Positions 50,614 through 64,000 of a stretch of DNA of 64,000 bases are shown in pieces (the stretch's first letter is position 1; each line of letters begins with the position of its first letter). Under the pieces are notes generated by a model. The model worked only from the letters and a program-made list of their open reading frames with translations. It made no database searches and had not been told where the DNA came from. Origin of the DNA: Cucumis sativus (taxonomy: Eukaryota; Streptophyta; Magnoliopsida; Cucurbitales; Cucurbitaceae); assembly GCF_000004075.3 (NCBI RefSeq), contig NC_026655.2:2542001-2606000 (forward strand), given 5' to 3'. A program made the translations under genes and the position numbers.

Positions 50614-52401
50614 ATGAGCTCACTCACTGTGGCAGCTTCCTCTTTCAGCTCCTTCTCCTTAACCCGGTTCGCTCACAGTTCATCCAACAACTCTCTCATC
50701 CCCCCAAAAGTCCTTAAAGTCCCTTTGAATGCCAACTCCCAATCTTCGATTTCCTTCAAATCTTCAAATACGCCTTCAATTTACCGGTTTCCGAGTTTGA
50801 AAACCTGCGCAGCTTTAGACGGAAAAGACCCAAATGGAGCGACCCCAGTTCTGGTTGAGGAAGAGAGTTCCACTTCAAGCAATGTATTAGATGTTTTTTA
50901 CTTTTGATATTTCTCTTGTGGTTAAGTTTTTTTGTTAGTGTGTTGATTTTTCTATTTACATATTCAATGAGGTTGATATTATTTCTATTTAAGCTCTGTT
51001 GGGTTATTGCCGAATGGCACGAAGGATGGCATATTATAGAAGTTCAATTATGTTCTTATTGAAATGGTGTATTGCATAATAAAGTACGTTCTGTTCTTTA
51101 GGCTGTTTGGTCAACAGTATCCACAGTTCTGTATCTGTTCTTGTAGATGATACAATACCAAATGCTTTTTAATCAATAGATGGTTTATTATGTTATGACA
51201 TACCACAAAGAGCCTAAACAGACATTTGATACAAAAATTCAAATCCGATCCAAAAATGGTGATCCTGAGTAATTACTATCTTTAGGGGCATGCTGAGGAT
51301 CCCATGGAGTAATTCAAGGGACCTTATAATATTTATTCCATTGATGGAGTAACCACCTATTGTCAATTGTCAGTTGTTTTCGTGGACTTCAATTTCGAAG
51401 ATTTTTTGTAACTACCCGACATTCTTTTGCATAGTTGGAGTCCCTTTTTGTCGAAGGTCCTCTCTTTTGTGGGTTTGATTTTTTGTTTGTCCGTGCTTGT
51501 ATTCTTTCATTTTTTTCAATGAAAGTGGTTATTTCTATTAAAAGAAAAAAGACTATATAATTTATTTGACTAATTGATTTGTGTAGATTGTGAACGAGGA
51601 AGTGGAAAAGAGCGTTAAAGTGCTAAAAAATGCGGCAAAGACAAGAAAGGTACCAGCAGAAGAAGTTTTGTCTGCTTTTTCTGTACTTGAGAAGGCTAAA
51701 CTTGACCCTTCAAAGTTTTTTAATACACTTGGTGGAACAAGCTCTCCTGGTAGAACCTGGATGCTTATTTTTACTGCTGAGGTTGATTTTATTTCCATTT
51801 CATTTTCTAATTAAGAAGATTTAATCACTCCCGTTTTGGAGTTTTCTAAACACTGGATTTTAGTACTGAATTGCAGAAAAAATTGAAAAAGGGTCGCTAC
51901 TTCCCTGTTACAGCCATCCAGAGGTTTGATGCTGCTGTACGTATATCTATCTTTCTATCTGGACTTTGCTATACGATTTCTCCTCTGATAAGATTGCAAG
52001 AAGTTATAACTTAGCAAACCTTATTGTGCACTTGGAACAAAAGTTTAGGGATGCTCTCGTTGATTTTCCAGATCTTTTTTTCCTGAAACTAATTCATCAT
52101 TGCCTGGATTTAGGGAAAAAGAATAGAGAATGGAGTGTTTCTGGGACCTATTGGAAGCTTAACGTTCGAAGGTAGACTTTCATGGAAGACAAGAATACTA
52201 GCGTTCATTTTCGAACGAGTTCGAATAAAAATTGGACCTTTAAACCCTTTAGAGATTAGTCTTGGTCAAAAAGAAGAAAGGGAGCCAAGCACCAAGGATC
52301 CTTGCTTTATCTGGTTTTATGTTGATGAGGAAATAGCTGTTGCTCGTGGTAGAAGTGGGGGAACTGCATTTTGGTGCCGGTGTCGCCGTGTCAATACTTA
52401 G
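50614..52401 (+). CDS. Conserved plastid-targeted protein, function unknown
   Basis: Four coding exons, 50,614-50,883, 51,587-51,781, 51,877-51,936 and 52,114-52,401, give 270 residues. The first 65 or so residues are rich in Ser, Ala and hydroxylated residues with almost no acids, a typical chloroplast transit peptide. The mature part has a helical segment (EEVEKSVKVLKNAAKTRKV) and then a beta-rich region: SPGRTWMLIFTAEKKL, RYFPVTAIQRFDAAGKRIEN, GSLTFEGRLSWKTRILAFIF, DPCFIWFYVDEEIAVARGRS and a C-terminal WCRCRRVNT. The beta-rich part recalls plastid lipocalin-like (PAP/fibrillin) folds, but I would not claim membership. The likely Arabidopsis counterpart is At1g18060, of unproven role. Intron 1 contains a LINE 3' end. 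An alternative start is unlikely because this ATG opens the transit peptide. Confidence 0.88.
51360..51545 (+). mobile_element. LINE 3' end (5'-truncated) in intron 1 of the plastid protein gene
   Basis: TTTTTTGTAACTACCCGACA and TAGTTGGAGTCCCTTTTTG resemble the FCNYS...WSPF codons at the end of plant LINE ORF2. The tail TTGTATTCTTTCATTTTTTT then TCAATGAAAGTGG ends in an A-rich run near 51,545, typical of LINE 3' ends. Only the terminal part is present. Confidence 0.55.
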
Positions 52402-53399
52402 TTCTTTTCTCCATCAGATATTTGATCTTCTGCTTTGTACATGTCGAATTTGTATGCTTGTATCAAATTATCATGTACCTCGACGCTGTCATATTCAAAT
52501 GTTCAATGTGCTATATTTATTAAGAACGTGTACATCCTTTGAACTACCTTCTCTCATTTGAAAGTTTGCAATTGGCATAGAAACCTTTCGAATTGGTCTA
52601 CATGAGTTTCACTTCATCTGTCCTATTTGCCAACTCTGAACGAATCAATTATTTATTTATATAGAGCATACTATTTGCTCCAGCAGAAAGTTTATTATGA
52701 TTTTTGGGCTTCTTTTTAGGTAACTGCCACTTCTCTTTGGATGGCTCTTGGAGATACAGTGTTTGAGTGTAGCTTGAACAGCAATCAAGTATTGATTCTA
52801 TTGAGATCACCTTAGCTTACTCTTTCTTTCTCTAGAATTTAGTTTTGGAAGGCTGGTGCCAATGATCGTCTATCATTTTGGGGGGGTCAAGTGTAGCTGT
52901 GCTGCTATCCTCTTAATTTTTTAAAAAAATTATTTTTATAAGTTAACAAGATATCTTATAAATGTTGAATGATTCATGTAGACAGCAACGAGCAAACCTA
53001 GAATGCTCAGCTGTTCCATGAATCAACAAGTAATCCACTCTTCTGACTTCTGCGTAGATTTCATCTTGGGAGTGATGGATAATTTAGACGAAGTCAGTTC
53101 AGTTTAGAAGGGAGGAAAGGAGTTTATATGTTACTCTTGTTATTCCAGTTTCTTTCATTAATTCATGCTTTCGTATTAATTGATTAAAATGGTCAAAAAA
53201 TATAAGGAAAAAAATGTGGAAGAGCTGAACAATCAATGAAGCAGATGCATATCATCCAGGGTAGTAAAGAGTATCCAAACACAAACACCTCCTATGATTT
53301 TTTAACCTATGAGATTTGTTTCACATTGACCATCTGTATTCTTACTGTTTGACAGAATAAACTTATTTTTAACGAAATGCAAACTTTGGACGAGACATC
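52402..53399. other. Spacer between convergent plastid-protein and GST genes
   Basis: The two genes end towards each other. The stretch should carry their 3' untranslated regions. I see no further gene or repeat. Confidence 0.5.
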
Positions 53400-54630
53400 T
53401 TAGTTCTTATTTGCAGCCAAGGACCGGACGTAGCTCAGACTCCCCTTGAAGTAGTTGACTAGAGTTTCTCTGGGTGGAAGCGATTCTTTGATAACTGGAA
53501 CGTGGATGAAGTTTTGAGCCCATTCATGAAGGGATGGGACCCTTTCTCTGTCAAACACATTCATTTCTCCCACTTCATCCAGAACATTGAGCCAGTGGCA
53601 AATCCAACCTGCAGCTAAATCTAGGTAACCAATTTGCTCTCCACCAAAGAATTTCTTTCCTTGTATTTCTTTGTCAAGCAGTGCCAAATTTTGTATTGCA
53701 GCCTCTACAGCCTTCTCTTTCTCTTCTCCTTCAGCCTGGCAAGCTTCCCAGGCACCGATCAAACCCTGCGTTAAGAAAAGTATGGTTATTACAATATTCT
53801 GACGATAAGCCATTATCTTGTGAAGTTACAGATTTGGAGTGCAACCAGTTTTGTGTCATTTTCTGTAACCACTCCATTTAGTTTGAAGGTCTTAAGTTTT
53901 GCAAAACTAAGGTTGCACTAGATAACTATTTGGTTTAGTTTTTGAAAATTAAGCTTGTAATCATTTCTCACATTTATAAGTTTATTTGTTTTGTTATACA
54001 TTGGTACTTACCAATGTTTTCAAAAACAAAACAAAGTTTTAGAAACTATAAAAACTGAAAACTTGTTTCTGATTTTGGAACTCCGTTAAGAATTTAAAGG
54101 GAGAAAACAAGCAATAAATTAAAAAAACAGAAACTAAAAACAAAATTGTTATCAAACAGGACCTAAATAGTTGTATTGTATGCCAAAAATTGTTTATATG
54201 ACCTACCATTTATGCTATCACTGAATTTTTATCTTTAAAGCTTAATTTAAATTAAATTTCAGGACTTGGAAGCACAAAAATGCATGAAAAAGGAAGTTAA
54301 TAGCAAAAGAACTATGGTTACCTTCTCGTCTAAAAACTTAGCCCAGAAGCGAGCATTGGCTCTGTCATATGGATCTTCAGGCAATATCGGGTTCTCCTTC
54401 CACGTCTCGTCGATGTATTCAATAATGAGAAGCGACTCGGAGATGGCTTTGTCATTGTGCAAAAACACAGGTATTTTCTTGTGTACAGGGTTGGACTTGA
54501 GAAGCAGCTCACTTTTGTTTCTCAAGTCTTCAACTATGTACTCAAACTCAATTCCTTTGAGCTTCAAGGCCCATTCGACCCTTATGCAGAATAGGCTTCC
54601 AGCTGATCCAATAATCTTTACCTCTGCCAT
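53400..54630 (-). CDS. Tau-class glutathione S-transferase
   Basis: Two coding exons, 54,630-54,322 and 53,765-53,400, are joined in phase 0, the single-intron layout of the plant tau class, and give 224 residues. The N-terminal thioredoxin-fold domain (1-80) has Ser12 in [15 protein letters not shown], the tau-class catalytic position; the usual Pro after it is Leu here. KKIPV (51-55, with cis-Pro54) and [10 protein letters not shown] (65-74) bind the glutathione backbone. The all-helical C-terminal domain (about 90-224) carries the acceptor-substrate pocket ([15 protein letters not shown]). These cytosolic enzymes conjugate glutathione to electrophiles and respond to stress and auxin. The substrate cannot be read from sequence. 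No neighbouring GST copy is present, though tau genes often occur in tandem arrays. Confidence 0.95.
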
Positions 54631-54672
54631 TGTTGGTGATATTTGATATCTCCTTTAGCTCAAGTTTCTTGC

Positions 54673-54680
54673 CTTTTATA
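54673..54680 (-). promoter_or_regulatory. TATA box of the GST gene
   Basis: TATAAAAG on the minus strand lies 43 bases before the start codon, predicting a very short leader of about 10-15 bases. Confidence 0.6.
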
Positions 54681-56488
54681 GTCTGTGACTCTGTATTGCT
54701 TCTAGCTGATGCTATTATTATTGTCCAATTTTGACCTTTCAAACGTAGGAAATAGCTTCTTTGACTAGGAGCTGGCATCAAAGGATAGTGCTAATGAGTT
54801 TTTAAACGAGGCCCCATTTTTTTTTTTTTTAAACAGCCACCAAATGCATCACTTTGCTTTTTCTTCTTCAGAATGAGCATGTTTATTAGTAAACAATGTT
54901 ACCTTTTCAAAAGTAAATTAGCTATCAAATAAGGGGTAAGAGACCATCTACAGAAAGAATTGATATAAAATATATGGAAGGAATGAAAATTGAAGAACCT
55001 AGATCTGATCTGTTCAAGTGTTACCCTTGAAAGATTCAGAGTCAACCATGTTCCATTTTATAAAGATTTGTTTGAAATTTAGATTCTTCACTGAAACGTC
55101 ATTGCTTGCGATATGATATTTTTACATGTTTGTTTGAAAAAGTACTGTCCTTTCATTTCTTCCATTAGTTTTAAATTTCAATAGTTTAAATTTATACTGA
55201 AGAAAAGAAAAACGTATAAATTTTGAGTTAGATTTTAATTATGCTTTGTTTTTACTCTCCTAAAACTAAGAGTGCTCTCGAACTTTTTGAAATTGTTTTT
55301 TAGATATATTTATAAAGTAAAAATTAGTGCGACAATTAATGTGTAATATGGAGAAGAATAATTTGATATTATTTATAACTATATAGAAGATTCATTTCGT
55401 TATTAAAATCATTTTCATAATGTTGTAAATGATGCCACTTACGCCTTTCAATCTTCACCCATTTTGGCGTTTCATAACGTAGGAGTACATTTAAGATCTA
55501 GACATAAAATTATTTGACTTCTACCTTTCAAAGTCTTTATGCTATGGATAAGACGATCTTTAATAAGTGGGTCGGATTCATTTTCGTAAGACTTTGATAA
55601 TCTAGTCACAATCACAAACCATAATAGTGAAAGGCCACATGATTCATCCGATCAACCTCACCGAGCTTAATCAACAATAAATACCGCATCAACCACTTTT
55701 TTTCTTATTGCATCGTTGACTCAAAGGTGCAATTATAGTGGCAGTCATTTGTGGTTGAGCTTTCCGATAGGTAGTGTGGTTAAATGTAATTCAAATAGAT
55801 AACAACGTTATGATTGAGTGCATTTTCTCACAAAATGGTTTTATACATAAATACATTTTTAGAAATCAAGTTATTTGGTTTTTTTTAAAAGTATACCATG
55901 AACCAAGTTAGTCTTTAGAGATCAAAAGCGAAAAAGTCTTAAAACTTAGGCAAAACAAAATTCAAAAACTCAAATCTTAAAGTTAAAATTGCAATATTTT
56001 GAAATCTAGAAAGTAAATTAAAATCAAACTCAAAAGTTAACGACTGAATAGAGGTTTTTGTACAGATGACCGTCTCAAAAAAGTGTTTGTGATTGATGAT
56101 CTACCTTTAAAAAAAATATGATTTATAACATTTTGCTTACGTCATAATCCACTAATTCTATTTTTTTACTGTATCGCATTAGGGATGACCATGCATATTA
56201 TCTTTACGTAATGAGATAATTCTTATCACAATCTTCATCCTGATTTTCACGAAAAACTAACAAAACGGAAGAAATCAATCATGAAAAAAAGAAAAGGAAA
56301 CACGGTCGAAAGTAGAGAATCAATATATTAGAATAACGCAATAAGTAAACATATTTGACGTGAAATGGATCATCGTTTGTAAACGCTCTCCACACAAAGG
56401 ATCGCATTTTGAAATCCAAATACGAGATAGAAGTCGGACGAAAAAATAATATAAAAAGAGTATTTTTTAATTCTAAATAATAAGGATT

Positions 56489-56511
56489 TGGGCCGCGTGC
56501 GCAACGGCCCA
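56489..56511. promoter_or_regulatory. Inverted site II pair upstream of CDKD
   Basis: TGGGCC at 56,489-56,494 and GGCCCA at 56,506-56,511 form an inverted pair around GCGTGCGCAA. Site II elements bind TCP factors and drive expression in dividing cells. A telo-box (AAACCCTAA, 56,703-56,711) follows in the leader. Both fit a cell-cycle kinase. Confidence 0.6.
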
Positions 56512-56841
56512 ACATTTATTGAAACGAAATGAGAGGATGCAATAGTAAGAATCGATTTGCCCATTGGCGAGGGAAAGAAAAAGGAAAACATCCTTGGAGC
56601 GGGCAAAAGAAAGTGGCTGCTTTTCTACGCTCTCGTCTTTCTCTCTATCTTCAACGGCTTTCTTTAAGCATACGAACTGAACTGCACACACTCACCATCT
56701 CCAAACCCTAATTTCCTCCCACTTCCCTTCTTTCAACAATGGTGCCTTTCACAATCCTTTTCTCTCAGCCTATGTCTCTGGCATGAGAACGTTACCGGAC
56801 CTAACAACACATTTTCAAGAAGTACTATTTTTGATGCACCA

Positions 56842-60950
<4,109 letters not shown>

Positions 60951-62649
60951 GGAGACTCCGTATCATTGTACTGCAATATGAGTTCGGCCTTTCAATTGAA
61001 TGCTAGCCTGCATTTATGAGGTACAATAACTTTCGAGTTTGTTCGAACTTGAACTATTCTCTTTTTTTCCTTGTCATGTAACCTAATCTCTCTTTTTGTA
61101 AAAGATCTCTCATCCTGTAACCTTTACGATCGACAATTTTTTTACCCTTACCCTTCTTTTCCTTTCCTCTTCCCAGCTTGTTAGTATTTTAAAAGATGAG
61201 CGTTCTTCTCAATTGAGTGCTTGGAGAGATGGACTTAAATTTCCTGTATGTTTAAGCGGCTTTGTAACTCTGTTAATAATGCATCTCTTGTAATATTTAG
61301 ATCGCTTCAAGATTTCTGGTGTCCAATTTTCGGTATTCACACTTTTTAGTTGGCTTATGCTCAAAGATACTTCATTTGGCTTCGGCTTTAAAATTTATTT
61401 ACTCTCTAGTTTTGGTTTCCTTTCTGGACTTAGTTTGTTAGGTTTTAAGTGTTTGCCTTTTCATGTCTTTTCCACTCTATCTCAATAGTAGTTTTTTTCC
61501 CGCGATATCTCTATTCTCATGAAGGTTATAGACCTATTTACAAAGAATCTTGCTGAATATCCTCACGTGATTGCTATTTGGTTGTTTTCTAGGGCAAATT
61601 GTGGAATTACTTCCCAAGGTAAAGACTGCCGGATCATTTATCGTTTACCCTCTTATCCCCTTGAGCCACTACTAAATTATACCGGTGTTTCATTATGTAA
61701 TTTTTACATATAGCTAATTGAAGTTAATTCATTTGATCTCTTATAAAAATATTTGATGCCTCTGCCTTGGACCATTTCTGCTACAACTCGGTTTTGGGAA
61801 GTGTAACACTTTAACAGCTTCGAAGCAGTATTCAGTACACAGTAACAAAACGAAATAAAATTGATCATACATTGTGTAAAGATTCACTGATTTTTCTTCT
61901 ATCATGTGTTTTTGTGTGTGGTGATGACTATTTGGTTATTTAAGGCACTTGGAGAAAGAACTTCCACAATGGTTCGGAAATCATTGAGAAGCTAAGCTTG
62001 CTATGTTTCAATTGGAAAGGAAAATGAAAATTATCTTATTACTGCTTGTAATAAGATTGCCAGGATTTTACGAACAATATCTGTTCTATAGGGTTACGTG
62101 TATGATTGTAATATTATCTACAGTACTCTTCCTTTCTAATTGAAATATCTCAATGAAAGTAGGCATTTTAATTGATGAGATTGATGTTATAACTAAGAAT
62201 GATAATCATACAAGAGTATTCTTACTTTTGAGTCTTGTAAGCTTTCTGAAGTGGCAGTAATTGCATTTTGTTGGTTTTCTAAAGAGAACTTTATAGAGGA
62301 TTCATCGAACCATCAAGAATGAACCTTGTAGAAAACAAGATATTTCAGAAAATTATCACAAACCATCTTTATTCGCAAGGGAAATATTCTAAGCCCCATG
62401 CTCTTCTGTTCTATTACAACTTACTCTCTTATTAAGCATTGAATTTAGATAAAATTTTACGTAATTTCCCTTGAGCTTTCATTGGGTAAGATAGAATGAT
62501 TTCCAAACACATGAAAACGGAAAACCAACTTCGAATCAGTGAAAATGCGGCTTTTGTAATCATTTCCAAATTTGTTGATTTTCAAAGGCAAAGAACTTCA
62601 CATCAAGAGACTAATCAAAGAGCTCCTACACCAAAGAAAAACTTTAGTT
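60951..62649. other. Spacer between convergent CDKD and MATE genes
   Basis: CDKD and the MATE gene end towards each other here. I see presumed 3' untranslated sequence and AT-rich filler, no recognisable gene or mobile element. Confidence 0.5.
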
Positions 62650-64000
62650 TCATGAGATGGCATTCACTGGAATCACTGCATCGTACACTCGTTCTGTAGC
62701 CTTTTTTGCCTGAAACATTGGATGAATGCATAATCAGAAACATCAAATTTCTCAAGAATGAAAGAAAGTTGAGATTTGAGTTTAAAGTTGTACTTCTTGG
62801 TCCCAGTTAGTGCGAATGGTAATGATAGCAAGAGAAAGTGTTTGGACAGCAAGTGCACAGATGATGCCTAACCACAGCCCCTATGAAGGAATGTTTTCGA
62901 GAGAGGTTAAAAACTGGATCAGCAGTAGTTGTAGGAAGTGAAGTAAACCGGTGAGAATGGAGAATGGAGATAACTGTTATTATCATTTTTACCTTTCCAC
63001 CAACATGGAAGACAAAAGCAAGCAACACTGCAGATGGGATTCCCACGAGATAATATGATCCAAGATTGACATATGCACCAATTTTCTGCCAACCACATCC
63101 TCTAGCAATGCCTGCATTTTATTTAAGCATTATACAAAATACCATTACCTTACTTTGGGTAAGTAGAATGTGTCTTGTTAGATCATCAAGTTATCTGTAA
63201 CTGTATAAATGTAATCCCAAGTCTAATATTAACTAAAACAAAGAACAAAGATCGACACAGCTTAAGTAGAATGTGTCTGGTTAGATCATCAAGGTTTACC
63301 TAAAAAGTTTAAAACTCTGTAAAGAAATTGCTGGTGGGGTTTCTGCTAGAAAATAGAGTTTCGAAAAGATGATGTTTGATTTCTTGGGAGCAAAATCGAC
63401 ACAGCTTTTTCGAGAATTCCTCTTGCCTTACCATTTCATGTCTTAGTAACCAACTAGAAACTAGAAAGTGTAGATAACTTGGTTCGGAAATATCAAAACC
63501 ACAACAAGCTAGTCATTGGTAAAAAAGATAACACTGTGAAGTTTAAACTATGATGTTCATTGGCACATGGTAATAAATTCAGACTGTAATATTCCCCAAT
63601 CAATGAATTCAAATATGTCATGAGTTTTTATGTGTTATCCAGTTGGATTACTGATAATACATGGAAGCTATGGGATTAGCGTAAATGCATGCAAGTTGCT
63701 TCAAGTAATCATGAATATCACTGAAACGAGAACTAACTATAGCAAGAGAATTCAATCTTCGAATAAGAACTCAGCCTCCGATAACCAAATGCTAGCAGAA
63801 GGCAGTCTAACTCATAATCATTGGAATCCACCTCTACAATTTTTGATTCAAGACTAGCAGGGAGTCGCATGAAATGAAAGATATGTAGAGAAGAAAAATA
63901 TACGATTGTAAAAGAACTACAAAATAAGAACCTGAAAGAACACATTGGAGTCCATCAAGAAAACTGGACACTGCAATTAGAGGAACTACGTTCGCTACAT
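62650..64000 (-). CDS. MATE efflux transporter, C-terminal part (runs off the window)
   Basis: Four exons read on the minus strand: from the window end to 63,932, then 63,111-62,993, 62,880-62,794 and 62,709-62,650 with stop TGA. The protein reads [21 protein letters not shown], then [68 protein letters not shown] and [19 protein letters not shown]. This is the last third of a plant DTX/MATE antiporter: [21 protein letters not shown] with GKGLWLGI is diagnostic, and three membrane helices are visible. Such proteins export flavonoids, alkaloids, organic acids or toxins in exchange for protons or sodium ions. The clade looks like the DTX10-16 group. Exons kept in phase confirm the model; the 5' exons lie beyond 64,000. 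Confidence 0.93.
63160..63293. repeat. 31 bp direct repeat in a MATE intron
   Basis: TAAGTAGAATGTGTCT and TTAGATCATCAAG recur at about 63,160-63,190 and 63,263-63,293, identical at 30 of 31 positions with a period of 103 bases. This is a local duplication without evident function. Confidence 0.7.

Larger units (their letters stand above)
54631..56841. promoter_or_regulatory. Divergent region GST / CDKD
   Basis: Both promoters lie here: the GST TATA box at 54,673-54,680, and the CDKD site II pair, telo-box and leader at 56,489-56,841. The middle (about 54,800-56,450) is AT-rich spacer. A stretch near 55,980-56,030 (AGAAAGTAAATT then AAATCAAACTCAAAA) resembles 5,350-5,385, hinting at one more dispersed repeat family. 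Confidence 0.5.

Overview
The window looks like a gene-rich piece of a eudicot nuclear genome. Its genes are full of introns, have plant-only families and targeting peptides, and sit in AT-rich spacers. The style of the dispersed repeats suggests a cucurbit (Cucumis or a relative); this is an inference from memory of such repeats, not a search result. No bacterial, viral or organellar gene block is present.

Layout. Positions 1-5,500 are AT-rich non-coding DNA. A microRNA gene of the miR156/157 family lies at about 5,533-5,920 (+), with a TATA box, the mature strand and the star strand all readable. After a 4.6 kb spacer come: a DUF599 membrane protein (-, 10,522-12,963); a PP2C-type phosphatase (+, 14,375-19,809); a WAT1-related EamA transporter (+, 22,060-24,321); a DExH-box helicase of 19 coding exons with a C-terminal dsRNA-binding domain (+, 27,477-34,778); RACK1 (-, 37,943-39,564); the peroxisomal biogenesis factor PEX3 (+, 42,713-48,913); a conserved plastid-targeted protein of unknown function (+, 50,614-52,401); a tau-class glutathione S-transferase (-, 53,400-54,630); a CDK-activating kinase CDKD (+, 56,842-60,950); and the 3' part of a MATE transporter (-, 62,650 to the window end). 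All exon models given here keep frame across every GT-AG junction.

The genes do not form one pathway. What ties them together is ancient linkage: as I recall the Arabidopsis map, the same families occur in three separate paralogous segments (around At1g18030-18080, At1g48630-48742 and At3g18130-18217), and this window holds them all in one block. Several of these genes (RACK1, CDKD) carry telo-box and/or site II promoter motifs typical of growth and translation genes.

Mobile DNA is modest: four 5'-truncated LINE 3' ends in introns, three copies of a short inverted-repeat (MITE-like) element, a tRNA-related SINE-like segment, and one possible LTR-type relic. The most unusual observations are a 13-codon ORF that is the first ATG in the predicted pri-miR157, an unusually long terminal arm in that precursor, a 48 bp copy of the helicase leader 2.6 kb upstream, overlapping upstream ORFs on CDKD, competing splice donors in the phosphatase gene, and a promoter-like telo-box/site II cluster at 37.3 kb with no visible gene. 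I did not find a wholly new biological system.
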